A stretch of DNA of 64,000 nt, from assembly GCF_932294415.1 (NCBI RefSeq), contig NC_065541.1:50384290-50448289 (forward strand). The letters run 5' to 3'. This document shows, one piece after another, positions 53,526 through 64,000 of this stretch (positions are counted from its first letter, which is position 1; each line of letters begins with the position of its first letter). A program made the translations under genes and the position numbers. The notes below the pieces were generated by a model. The model had not been told where the DNA came from. It did no database searches and worked only from the letters and a program-made list of their open reading frames with translations. This DNA is from Quercus robur (taxonomy: Eukaryota > Streptophyta > Magnoliopsida > Fagales > Fagaceae).

Positions 53526-55245
53526 TTACTTAAAGAACTCCATAACCCAAAAATTACAGACAAAACATTCATATTTGATGCCGCTAAATCCAGCTTTGGT
53601 TGCCAAGGCAGTAAATTCTTGTCGAGTCCTTTCCTTCCCTCCTGGGTTTTGAGTCATCATAAGCACATCTATTTGAGAGGTGAACTTTGTAGAACTGCTA
53701 ATATCTGGTGTAATTGGAAGAACTGCTTCCATGACTATTACCTTTCCATCATGTGGAATAGCGTTGTAGCAGTTTTTCAACAGTTTCAAGCAATGTTCAT
53801 CATTCCAATCATGAAGTATCCACTACAAAATTAACCAATTATGGCATCATTTTTTTTTTTTTGAATTCTTATTATTTTTTTGAAAAATGCTAACAGATGC
53901 TCTTAGGGGAATTATTAATAATCCATTTAAAGAAAATTTTTATAGAAAAAAAAAAAAGGCAAGTAGTTAATGTTTTGACAATTTTTTCTATTTCCTATAA
54001 AAGAAAAAAAATATATTAATATTTTGACAGTTTTTTCCACTTCTCATAAAAATAGTGTCAAAGCATTCATAAAATGAATTGTTAGTCATTGCTCTAAAGG
54101 CATCTGTTAGCATGATTCTTTATTTTTTGCACGAAACATTTAATACTAAAGTGCATTACTGTAAAAAAAAATCAAAATCAAAGAAATTGTCCATACTTTT
54201 TTTTTTTTATATATAAATAAAATTGTCCATAATGCTAATAAAGTGAGATTATATGTCATAACTTAATCCCTATCCCAATTGATGTGGCTATCGAGTTCTT
54301 GTAATTTGACTCCATTTCCATATCAATTGGAAGAGATCTAATTTATTTATTTATTTACTATTGTCGAGGGTGTACAAAGTTTTTTGAGCACTTGATTGTT
54401 TTACCAAGTGTGTATAGTCCCTCTTCCCACACACACTACATAATTACAGGGAGAAATCCTTTGAAAGGCTTGCTAGAGAGGTTTCAAAGTTAGGACCTCG
54501 TGAATCTCATGAGGCCTTAGGAACTATTAATTTTTTTTTTTTCCACTTTTTGATAAGGTCTAATTGAGAGTTTGAGACAATCCAATGGGAATAAAAGAAT
54601 TACAAGTTTGGATTTATATCATGGCAATAGGTCAATCGAAATAGGATGCCTACAAATTAAATATGGAACTAACCTTCATAAAAATGTTGTCCCCTTTAGG
54701 AATGCTTTCAAACATATTTCCTCCTAAATGTTCCACACCTGCAACATAAGTTAACACCTCTCTTTATCTACATATATTGTGTATTTAACTATTTATACAC
54801 CATAGGCTATCTAGGCTTTTAAAATTATCATATACACATTATTATTCCACAAAAACCACATGTTGATCACATTTTAAGCTAGTGAAATAAGAAAATGCCA
54901 TTATGAAAAAGGAGACTATGAATTAAAATAATACCAGGATAAGGTGGAGCATGTTGTATAACATGAGGCAAGTCAAAATTAATGCCTTTGATGTGGGGGT
55001 ATCTGGAAGTGATTAAGTTAAGAGTAACTCCTAGCCCACCACCAACATCAATCAGTTGTCTGAGTTGCTCAAAACCTTTGTAAGACTCAAGGGTTTGTTT
55101 AATAACAATAGTAGTGTGGTTGAGCATCGCTGTGTTAAAAACTTGATTGAACCTGGGGTCCACGGAGGGATACTCAAAGGCATTCATGCCATAGACCCTG
55201 TTGAATGGAATTCCTCCCTCAAGAATAGCGTCTTTCAATTGGGGC
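53526..55245 (-). CDS. COMT-like O-methyltransferase copy C, exons 2-4
   Basis: Exon 2 is 54935-55245, exon 3 is 54674-54738 and exon 4 is 53526-53822. All splice sites are GT/AG and phases agree (311, 65 and 297 bp). Exon 2 carries [11 protein letters not shown], the SAM loop LIDVGGGLG and [18 protein letters not shown]. Exon 3 carries [21 protein letters not shown]. Exon 4 carries [11 protein letters not shown] with the catalytic His, then VMEAVLP, GGKERT, and ends VMEFFK. About 223 residues, the SAM-binding and catalytic two thirds of a plant caffeate-type O-methyltransferase (usually about 360). The frame is intact. One oddity: GGNMF where the family has GGDMF, a SAM-contacting Asp. Exon 1 is not in the window. 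Intron 1 exceeds 8.7 kb because of LINE insertions, so expression is uncertain. Confidence 0.88.
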
Positions 55246-55962
55246 CTATGAACAAGTTCAGGTTAGATACCACATATCATTTATTAAAAACTTTAGTAGC
55301 ATGTGAATTAGTTTGTTGGAGTATTAGCTTAATAAATTTAGGTCTAATTATATTATATTAATTCTTCAGTTTTTTTCTTTAAATAAAAATTTCTTTACAT
55401 AGGATTTCCACTCATGCATTAATAGCGTTTCATAACAAATTTCACTTCCAGGCAGTGCCAAAGTTGTCCTTTTTTTTTTCTTTTTCTTTTTTTTGATAAT
55501 TAAATAGAAACTTGAAAGGAAAAGAGAGTAGCAAGGACAGGGCCAAGATTCTAGCTTTAGGGGAGGTGGGGGTATGAGCAAAGCATAAACTAAAAAAAAA
55601 AAAAAAAAATAGAATTCAATGAAAACATACTAGATATGCTATGAAAAATTAGTATCCATTAAATGTTAACAAAATTAAAGGCACACATAATTTGTTTCTT
55701 TATACATTTTAAATCAATCATTTATAAAAATGAAATTTAGTGTTCTAAATCCTAAAAATAATCTATAATTGATTATGCACTATATATACTAGCTAGTAGA
55801 AAGTTTTTTATTCAATTTACAAAGTCAATAGTTTTAAAAAATTATATTTATTTTTGTTGCAAAACCTAGTTTTAATGATATTATATTCATGATTGAAAAT
55901 GTTAATCTTGTAGTTGTACTAGAAATAGGAAGGGTAAATACAAGTAAAATCACCCTATAAAT
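55246..55962 (-). other. Intron 1 of COMT-like copy C, start, with insertion boundary
   Basis: The first 220 bases match intron 1 of copy B (AATTAGTTTGTTGGAG, TTTCATAACAAA, AGTGCCAAAGTTGTC). At about 55470 the match ends in a T-rich stretch. It resumes at 59924 with a duplicated CAGTGCCAAAGTT, so 55470-59923 is inserted DNA. The inserted part before the LINE is AT-rich and unidentified. Confidence 0.6.
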
Positions 55963-58900
55963 AAGTTGATAGGTGTGGCTCTCCGATAAGGGCTGTGCTG
56001 AAACGGTAGAATCAGTGTGGCTGTCTCAGAATTTTGATCACTCAAATTTTCGGGTTATGGCCAGAATAGAAAAGTGTGGAGTAGAATTACTGAAGTGGAG
56101 CCGTGAGCACTTTGGGAGTGTGAAAAAGGAGTTGCAGCTGAAACGTAATATGCTAGCCAAAGCTGAGATAGAAGCCATGCAATCTGGACGTAATGAATGT
56201 GTTAGACAACTGAAGCTAGAGATAGACACGTTGATGGACAAGGAGAATAGGATGTGGCTACAGCGGTCTAAAACGCATTGGGCCGCTCAAGGGGATCGAA
56301 ACTCACGCTATTTTCACTCTAGAGCCACAAAACGATACCATAAAAACTATATTCACAGATTGAGGAGGCCGGATGGACAATGGAGTTCTTCCAACGAAGA
56401 GGTGGCTGATATCCTTGTTAAATACTATACTGAGCTGTATACTTCGGCAGCACCTATTGATCCCCAAGAAGCGTTGCTCTCTATTCACACTTTGGTCAGT
56501 GCCCAAATGAATGAAAAGTTGTCAGCGGAGTTTAAAGCATGGGAAGTTCATGCGGCAGTAAAGCAGATGGCTCCTCTGAAGGCGCCTGGCTCGGATGGAA
56601 TGCCTCCAGTCTTTTTTCAGAAATTTTGGCCTTTGATTGGCAATGAGGTAACTGACTTTGTCCTACATCTACTCAACACAGCCACCTTCCCACCCCACTT
56701 GAATCATACTTTTATCTCCCTAATCCCTAAAGTTCAAAATCCGGAGTTGGTATCAGAATTTCGGCCTATTAGCCTATGCAACGTATTATATAAAATTTTC
56801 TCTAAAGTATTGGCTAATAGGTTGAAGAAAATTTTACCTACACTTATCACTGAACATCAGAGTGCTTTTACAAAGAGTCGCCTTATTTCAGATAATATTT
56901 TAGTTGCTTTTGAAAGTCTTCATAGCATGCAGGATCATAAATCCGGTAAAGAAGGCTATATGGCAGAAAAGTTAGATATGAGCAAAGCTTATGACTGAGT
57001 GGAGTGGTCCTTTCTAGAGGCTATCGTGTGAAGAATGGGTTTTACAGAAAGGTGGATACAATTGATGATGGTAGGAGTAACATCGGTATCTTACTCTATT
57101 TTGGTGAATGGGGAACCTAAGGCCTGATCAAACCCTCCCGAGGAATCAAACAAGGAGATCCTCTATCTCCTTTCTTATTTTTGTTGTGTACCGAAGGGTT
57201 GCATGGTCTTATCTCCCAAGCAACAAGACAAGGAGATTTAACTGGTTATTCCCTTTGCAAAAACGACCCCAAACTAACCCATTTGTTCTTTGCAGATGAT
57301 AGCTTGTTGTTTTGTAGATCCACTCCTCAGGAATGTGAGAAAGTTTTGGAGATCTTGGATACTTACAGCAAATGCTCGGGGCAACATATAAATAAGACTA
57401 AAACCACAATCTTCTTTAGCAAGTCTACCACTTCAAAGAGGAAGCAACATATTAAGGAGGCTCTTGATGTTCTTGAAATTAGAAGTTATGAGAAATATTT
57501 AGGGCTGCCATCTCTAATTGGTTGAAGGAAGAGAGCAAGTTTCGACTATATAAAGGAAAGAGTATGGAGGAAATTACAAGGGTGGCAGGAGAAATTGCTT
57601 TCACAAGCTGGGGGGGGAATTCTCATTAAAGCTGTCGTTCAAGCCATTCCTACCTATACGATGAGTTGTTTTAAATTACCGGTAGGGATTTGCAATGAGC
57701 TTGAAAGTCTTATCAGAAAATTCTGGTGGGGACAAAGGGGTGATCGAAGAAAGATACATTGGGTGAAGTGGAGTACCATGTGTAAACCAAAGGGGGAAGG
57801 AGGTATGGGCTTTAAAGATTTAGCTTTGTTTAATGATGCACTCTTGGCGAAACAAGCTTGGCGGCTGTTGCATAATGACTGGTCACTATTTTACCGAGTT
57901 TTTTAAGCAAATTTTTTTCCGCATTGCTCAATCTTGGAAGCCTCGGACTCTGCCAAGGGGTCTTATGCTTAGCAAAGTATTTTGCATGGAAGAGAAGTGC
58001 TGAAGAATGGAGCAAGGTGGCGAGTGGGTAATGGAGAGGATATTGGCATTTGTGGTACTACCTGGCTTCCATCCACCTCTGACCCAAAAGTTAATAATCC
58101 CATGGGAATTGATTTCCCAGAAATCAAAGTCAGCACTTTGATCAATTCACATACACGAAGCTGGGATGTGGATTTGCTGAAGGCTTTATTTAGACCAGAG
58201 GAGGCGTAGCTGATCAGCAGCATCCCACTTGGAAGTGCCTCGGCCAAAGATAAGGTGATTTGGCCTCATACTCAATCTATACACAGTAAAGTCAAGCTAT
58301 TACTTCCTTTCCCAAGACCAAGATTTGTTGGATGGTGGATCTTATACTCCTATCCCTCCAAAGAAGCTTTGGAAATTTATTTGGAGCATGTCAATCCCAA
58401 GTAAGGTCCGGAATTTCTTGTGGAAGGCAGTAAAGAATGCTATACCAGTCAAGACCAACTTAGTTCAAAGGAAGGTATTGACAGAGGGGACTTGTGATCA
58501 GTGCAAAATGCAACCCGAGAATGTTTTACATGCTCTGTGGTAGTGTTCTTGCCTTGATGAGGTGTGGATGTCTGATCGAGTTTGGAGTTTCAGGAACACA
58601 AGGACTTTCTTAAATTTCCAGCAACTCATACTTCACGTTGGACCTAGAAGTGTTTTCCATGGTGGTGTGGTTCTTGTGGCATAGACGGAATCAAGTTAGA
58701 GTTGGTAAGGCTGTTCTTCCACTCAGGTAGACCTTAGCTCGAGTTCAACAGCAATTGTAGGACTATTACTGAGCCCAGCCAGTGAAATTAGCCCCACCAC
58801 AGACTACTCCTCACTCAAATACTCGGTGGACCCCTCCCTCTGGTACCACATTGAAAGTAAACTACAATGGAGCAGTTTTTCATGAAACTAGTGAGGCCGG

Positions 58901-59372
58901 ACTAGGTGTTGTTATCAAGAACAGTGCAAGCCGAGTGGTGGCATCCAATGTTGAAAGGGTTACCCTTCCTCGACAGTGGCAAAAGTGGAAGCAGCAGCAG
59001 CTCGACTGGCCATTCTCCTTGCAAAGGAGCTGAATCTTAGCTCCATTACTCTAGAAGGTGATTCGGAGATCATTAACCGTGCCCTTCAAGACGCAGAGCA
59101 GTCCTTTGCTACTTTTGGTAACCTTATTGAGGAAATAAAATTTCATGCAGACTCTTTTCTTAATTGTAATTTTTCTTATGTTAAGCGAAAAGGGAACTCT
59201 GTTGCTCACAGCCTTGCTAGACATGCGAAACATGTTAGCGGTTTAGTTGTTTGGAGGGAGGAAGTTCCCCCACCCATTGTATCTGTTCTTTTAGCCAATT
59301 ATGGCTGAGTTTTTCTTTTAATGAAATTCAGTTTCCTTCTCAAAAAAAAAAAAAAAAAAAAAGTTGATAGGT
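55963..59372 (+). mobile_element. 5'-truncated L1-type LINE with 12-bp target duplication
   Basis: AAGTTGATAGGT flanks it (55963-55974, 59361-59372). The body begins in mid-ORF2 (WLSDKGCAETVESVW) and ends with CTCAAAA and a 20-base A tail. Typical incomplete target-primed reverse transcription. Confidence 0.92.
55975..59308 (+). pseudogene. LINE ORF2 remnant: RT, zf-RVT, RNase H
   Basis: Lacks the endonuclease. RT is nearly complete: APLKAPGSDGMPP, RPISLCNVLYKIFSK, MSKAYD then a TGA in place of Arg. The GIKQGDPLSPFLF equivalent and FFADDSLLF are intact near 57290. Frameshift near 57120 and further stops at 56996, 57523, 57903. RNase H begins KVNYNGAVF, where the first catalytic Asp of the usual KVNFDGA is Asn. 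It continues in another frame (LEGDSEII, YVKRKGNSVAHSLARHA) to a stop at 59308. Confidence 0.9.
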
Positions 59373-60139
59373 TGTTGATTTTTTAATCCTCATCAACCAT
59401 TTGGCCTAATTCAAAACAAATGATTATAAATATAAATAATAATAATAATAATAAAAACATATGGGTACTTTAGATGTACTTCCCCATCAACATTTTCAAG
59501 AATATATATATGCGCACATACACATATAAAAGCAAAATACTAAATTAGATTAGAAATGAAAGAGTAATCTTAATTGAGAAAACCCTTAGTCTCTTATTTT
59601 TTCTGTTTGCCCTTAATTTTCTTTAGACTTCTTTTTTTTTTTTTTTTTTTTAAAGGTTGTATAAAAGAACAAAGACGCTGAAATTTTATTTTAAAGATGT
59701 TTTATGATAAAAGATGCTTTTGTGTGCGCGCGCTATTTTTTAACTATTTAGTAGAGTAAGCACAGTTTAAGTATTTGTGCCTTCATGACACTTGTTAACA
59801 AAGCCTTAATGCATGATGTGGGACTATGGGAGTATTATATATGAGTGAATATGTTTGAGAGAGACAGCGGGCATGCCTAGTAGTTAGCTCTTCTACAGAG
59901 TAGTGACCCATCTAAAGGAGCTTCCAGTGCCAAAGTTTTCATGAGTCATGACATCTACATTGCTTACCGAAACGCATAAATGATGAGATTTATTGGCGTT
60001 TGGTTCACTGTGATGTATACTTGATGCAATGCACATTACAGTGGTGTGATATTAAAATGTTTGATTCATTTTATTTTTTCTAACATTACCATAATCTAAG
60101 ATTACAAAATATATTAAATCATTTTAATCTCACCACCAT
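59373..60139. other. Intron 1 of COMT-like copy C, continued
   Basis: 59373-59923 is the right part of the outer insertion (AT-rich, T run near 59630). From 59924 the intron of the COMT-like gene resumes (TCATGACATCTACATTGCTT matches copy B) and loses similarity near 59992. That may be another MITE edge (GGCGTTTGGTTCACTGTGATG), next to the LINE starting at about 60140. Confidence 0.5.
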
Positions 60140-60159
60140 TTTTTTCTTTTTTTGAGAAA

Positions 60160-63100
60160 CCGGTAAGGAAATTTTATTAAGGTAAATCAAACTAAAAAAC
60201 ATCATCCAAATCACATGGTAGGTCTTACAACCACACATCACTATATGCAAATAAAACTGCTCGACGCGAGGGTATGGGAACTCGAGTTCCATGAACTCCA
60301 GTTCCATACAATTTTTTTTTTTTTTTTTAGTTTGATCGGGCATAACTCGATTTTGATACTCGATTTTGTACAAATCATATTTCATTGAAACTCGATTTTA
60401 AAGTAATCGAGTATCGAAATAGGGGCATTTACCTATATAGTTTCAAAACAGGGGCATATTACTAATTTTTTTTTTAAATAAGGGTAAAATGCTAGAATCC
60501 CTCGAGGGTATGAGCTAACTTATTACCCCCGCGCATAACATGAATAAAATTATAGCAAGACATAGAAGGAGACAACAATTTAATCTCATCAATAATATGC
60601 CCATAGGGAGCCTTAGAGGATTTAGAAGTGTTGATGGCCTTGATAACCTGTAGAGAATCACCCTCCACCACAACCCGAAGAATACAGATCTCCCTAGCAA
60701 ATGAGACAGCCCTACGAGCAGCTAGAGCCTCCACCAACACCACCGAGCTTGGGAGCCTAATCCTCTTACTAAGCGCACCAATAATTAAACCCGCATAGTC
60801 CCTAATCACCACCCCTAACCCTACAAAAGCTTGGTCTTCAAAGATAGTCCCGTCAAAATTAACTTTATACAAACCCTCAGTTGGCGGAGACCATTTAACA
60901 ACCTCCCTAGGCACATTCCTCCTCGGATGCAGCTTCTGCACGCCATGAAATTCCCGCAAGAGAGTTGAAGCTCTATCCACCACATCCCCAACATCCCATA
61001 CAGACTGATGCACCCTTAATCTATTCCGCTGTTCCTAAATAGCCCAAGCTATCATGGAAAAGAGAGCAACCTTACTGGGAGGAGCATTCTGCAGCATGTA
61101 GAAAGCCAATTCTTCAAAAGTGGGCAGCTTCTGAGCACAAAGAAACGCAAAGGAAGGTGTTGACATCCAAATCGGCTTCACACTATCACAAAGCCATAAG
61201 GCATGAATGCTATCCTTCACCCCGACCTTGCACAGACCACAAAGACCATCTGAAACGACACACCTCTTTAACAAGTTCTTCTTTGTGGGCAGAGACTTAC
61301 CAACAGCCCTCCAATGAAGTGACGCACTTTGTTAGGCACCTCCATACTCCAAACTCCCTTCCACAACCTCTTGCTTACATCAGCATTAGAAGAACTAGGC
61401 AGGTCTTGAGACTGAGCCATTGCCAAAAGATGATACGCCGATCGAACCGAATAACATCCATCGGAAGTGTGAGGCCAGATCAGTAAGTCAGAATGGATAT
61501 AAGCACTAAGAGGAATGCTTTTAATACAATCTGCCTCCCACTGAAGAAAATGTCTATCAATAAGCTTGGAATCCCAATTTTTTGTGCCTGGGATAAAAAA
61601 ATCCTGAACTACTTCCAAAGAATGATCCAATCAAGGAGACAAAACCTTCCCACCCCCTGAAGATGGAATCCAACGATGCTGCCAAATCCAAATATCCTTT
61701 CCATCCCCGATCCTCCACCTGGCACCATTAGAGATCACTTCCCTCACCTGCATGATACTCTTCCAAGCAAAGGAGCATCTCGGATTAAGAACAGCCCCAA
61801 AAATGTCACCAAAAGGAAAGTATTTAGCACTAAACACCTTGTACAATAGAGCCTCCTTTTCTTGGAATAGACGCCACACCTATTTCCCAAGCAACGCATC
61901 ATTAAATTGACGAAGATCTCGGAACCCCATACCACCTAATGACTTGGAAGAACACAGCTTCTCCCATCATACCCAATGAATTTTCCAAGAATTCTCAGCA
62001 CATCCCCACCAAAATTTTCGGATCATTGCCTCAATATCTTTTAGAAGTCCAACAGGTAAGCGAAACACACTCATGGAATATGTAGGGATCGATTGGACCA
62101 CGACTTTGATCGTCACCTCTTTTCCGACTTGAGATAGCAACTTTTCCTTCCACCCTTGCATTTTAGCCCAAATGCGCTCCTTGACTTTATTAAAGTAAGC
62201 TTTTTTCTGACAACCTACAAACGAAGGATGCCCCAAATATTTCTCGTAGTCTTTGATGACTGGAACACCCAACATCACTCTCAATGCCTCCTTTGTCTCC
62301 TCCGAGGTGTTTCGACTAAAAAAGGTTATGGTTTTCTCAGTATTCACTTTTTTCCTAGAAGCCACTTCATACCATGAAAGGAGTTGAAGAATTTTGCCAC
62401 ACTCCAAAGAATTGGCCCTGCAAAATAGCAGACAGTCATCCGCAAAATAAAGGTGAGTAATTTTTGGTCTAGCTCTACACAAAGAGTACCCTCGAATCTC
62501 CCCATCATTGGCTGCTTTGGATAGTAAAGCATGATGCCCCTCGGCACAAAAAAAGAAAGACAAAAGGAGATAAAGAATCCCTTTGGCGAAGACCTCGAGA
62601 CCCTGAAGCTCTCCATTAATCAGAATAGAGTACGAGACCATGGTGATGCATTCCATGATCATTCTCACCCAAGACTCCTGAAATCCCATCTTCAATAGAA
62701 TTTTTTCCAAGAAAAGCCACTCCACCCTATCATAGGCTTTGCTCATGTCGAGCTTTAAAGCCATATACCCTTCCTTCCCTAAGCATTAGGTCTTCATGTG
62801 GTGCAACGACTCAAATGCAATTAAAATATTATCTGTAATCAATCGATCCACAATGAAAGCACTTTGGGCTTCAGAGATAATAGAATTAAGAATGGGCTTC
62901 AACCTATTTGCTATTACTTTGCTAAGAATTTTATATATGACATTGCAAAGACTAATAGGTTGGAATTCTGTCACGGATTCAGGATTATTTACCTTGGGGA
63001 TGAGAGTAATGAAAGTGTGATTAATTGATTTAACAAAGTACCCGAATTGAGGCACAAAAGGACAGCATCTGAAACCTCCAAACCAATATCTGGCCAAAAA

Positions 63101-63574
63101 GTCTGGTAGAAGATAGGAGGCATCCCATCGGGGCCAAGGGCAGTCATCGGGGCCATGTTTTTGATAGCCATGTCCACTTCCTCCCTAGTGTAAGGCTTAG
63201 TCAGCTCGGCATTCATGGAGGAGTTCACCACCGATTGCACCCCCTCCAAAACTCTATCAATGTCATGCGGCCTTAAAGAGGTAAACAACTTGGAATAGAA
63301 ATCAACAAAAATATCAGACACAACATTCTCATCCGTTACCCACTCACAAGAAGAATTACGAATTCCCTTGATGAAGTTCTTGTGTTTCCTTTAAGTAGCA
63401 ATTCCATGGAAATAACCTGTGTTTCTATCCCCATTGGTTAACCATTGAATACGGGATCTTTGTGCCCACATACGATTCTCCTTGTCCAATAATACAATCA
63501 ATTCAAGCCTCAAATGAAGCACTTCCTCATGAGAACCACCACCCTTGACTGAAGCTTCCAAAGCTTTCCAAAGA

Positions 63575-63610
<36 letters not shown>

Positions 63611-64000
63611 GCAATCTACTTCTTAACACTACCAAAATGGTCCTTGCTCCAAGCACTCGGCATCTTCTTACACTTCTTAAGTTTGGAAGAAACCTTGAAC
63701 ACAGGATGACCCCTAGGCCAAGACTCCCAAGCCCTAAGAACCGTGTCACTGCAGCCTCTATCCGCCAACCACATCTCCTCAAACCTGAACGGCTTCCATT
63801 TCCGTCGAAGAGATTCACCATTTGGATCCAAAATCAACAAAATAGGCCTATGATCCGATTCTACACAGTGCAGGTGCTGAATTGAAGCTGCTGGGTATTT
63901 TTCCAACCAATCATGAGTCGCCACCCCTCTATCCAACCTTTCTCAAATGATGTGCCCATGCCTATTACCATACCAAGTGAATTCCGAACTTGTGTAGCCT
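60160..64000 (-). pseudogene. LINE ORF2 remnant (partial, broken)
   Basis: From the right: the endonuclease end (ESDHRPILLI, FRFEEMWLADRGC, 63616-63936); an A run of about 28 within the coding frame (T run at 63578-63608); RT start (TALGPDGMPPIFYQTFW, 62989-63321); RPISLCNVIYKI (62786-63097); MSKAYDRVEW and LYFADDCLLFC (61967-62764; RT motif intact); zf-RVT (61035-61930); RNase H (60492-61013: KVNFDGTIF, LVEALAARRAV, VEGDSLQVI). The last RNase H residues (NKLAHTL) are split by a small insertion. The tail, with stops, continues to about 60160 (DLPCDLDDVF). Many stops and frameshifts. Confidence 0.88.
60268..60512. mobile_element. Small unknown insertion with 9-bp target duplication
   Basis: GAGGGTATG flanks 60277-60503 (60268-60276, 60504-60512; one more base upstream also matches). 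Without it the LINE RNase H frame reads on across the site. The 227-bp insert has a T run, repeated ACTCGATTTT/ATCGAGTAT words and GGAACTCGAGTTCC at one end, but no terminal inverted repeats. The duplication length suits Mutator-like elements. Confidence 0.65.

Larger units (their letters stand above)
60140..64000 (-). mobile_element. L1-type LINE, runs off the right edge
   Basis: The 3' end lies at the left (T-rich TTTTTTCTTTTTTTGAG, the complement of an A-rich tail). ORF2 then reads upward to the window end: RNase H, zf-RVT, RT and the end of the endonuclease domain. The 5' end and target duplication lie outside. Interrupted by a small insertion at 60277-60503. Confidence 0.88.

Overview
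The window looks like a transposon-rich stretch of a eudicot nuclear genome, most likely a woody plant. The AT-rich DNA, plant L1-type LINEs, Ty1/copia and Tat-type Ty3/gypsy elements, MULE/hAT-like MITEs, an LHY/CCA1-type clock gene fragment and COMT-like O-methyltransferase genes with plant introns all fit this. The style of the LINE and copia proteins recalls Fagaceae (oak, beech, chestnut), but that is an impression and I could not test it. No rRNA, tRNA, bacterial operon or CRISPR array was seen.

Layout. 1-5200: duplicated AT-rich repeats, then a retroelement with a tRNA-Met type primer-binding site whose single reading frame is split exactly by a 1.15 kb Helitron carrying two exons of a C2-domain gene. 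5190-10970: a full-length L1-type LINE (minus strand, 16-bp target duplication), killed by two nonsense codons, a frameshift and a deletion that removed its reverse-transcriptase ADD motif. 10971-18776: LINE debris, a hAT-type MITE, tRNA-derived SINEs and the 5' part of an old copia-like element. 18772-28709: a decayed ~10 kb Tat-type gypsy element with gag, protease, RT, two RNase H domains and integrase, then a tandem-repeat array and an antisense ORF region. 28710-29830: the first three coding exons of an LHY-like gene. 30065-35217: a 5.15 kb copia element sits in the following intron.

36180-55250 and beyond: a minus-strand tandem array of three COMT-like genes. Copy A is an exon 1-2 remnant. 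Copy B is broken by nonsense codons, a solo LTR in intron 1, a DUF674-bearing insertion in exon 2, and a SINE with its own nested solo LTR at the exon 3 splice site. Copy C has an open exon 2-4 frame and a huge intron 1 filled with two LINEs. Between B and C lie a second copia element (43472-48033), a LINE fragment, a Pack-MULE-like element (49554-50725) and further MITEs. 55970-64000 is almost entirely LINE sequence.

The only host genes visible are the COMT-like cluster and the LHY fragment, plus short pieces carried by transposons (C2 domain, DUF674, one unidentified exon). COMT-like copy C is the only one that could still be expressed, if its exon 1 lies beyond the right edge. I found no convincing new biological system. 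The value is in the nested insertions, captured gene pieces, conserved TTGAC-rich leaders of the two copia elements, and the decay pattern.
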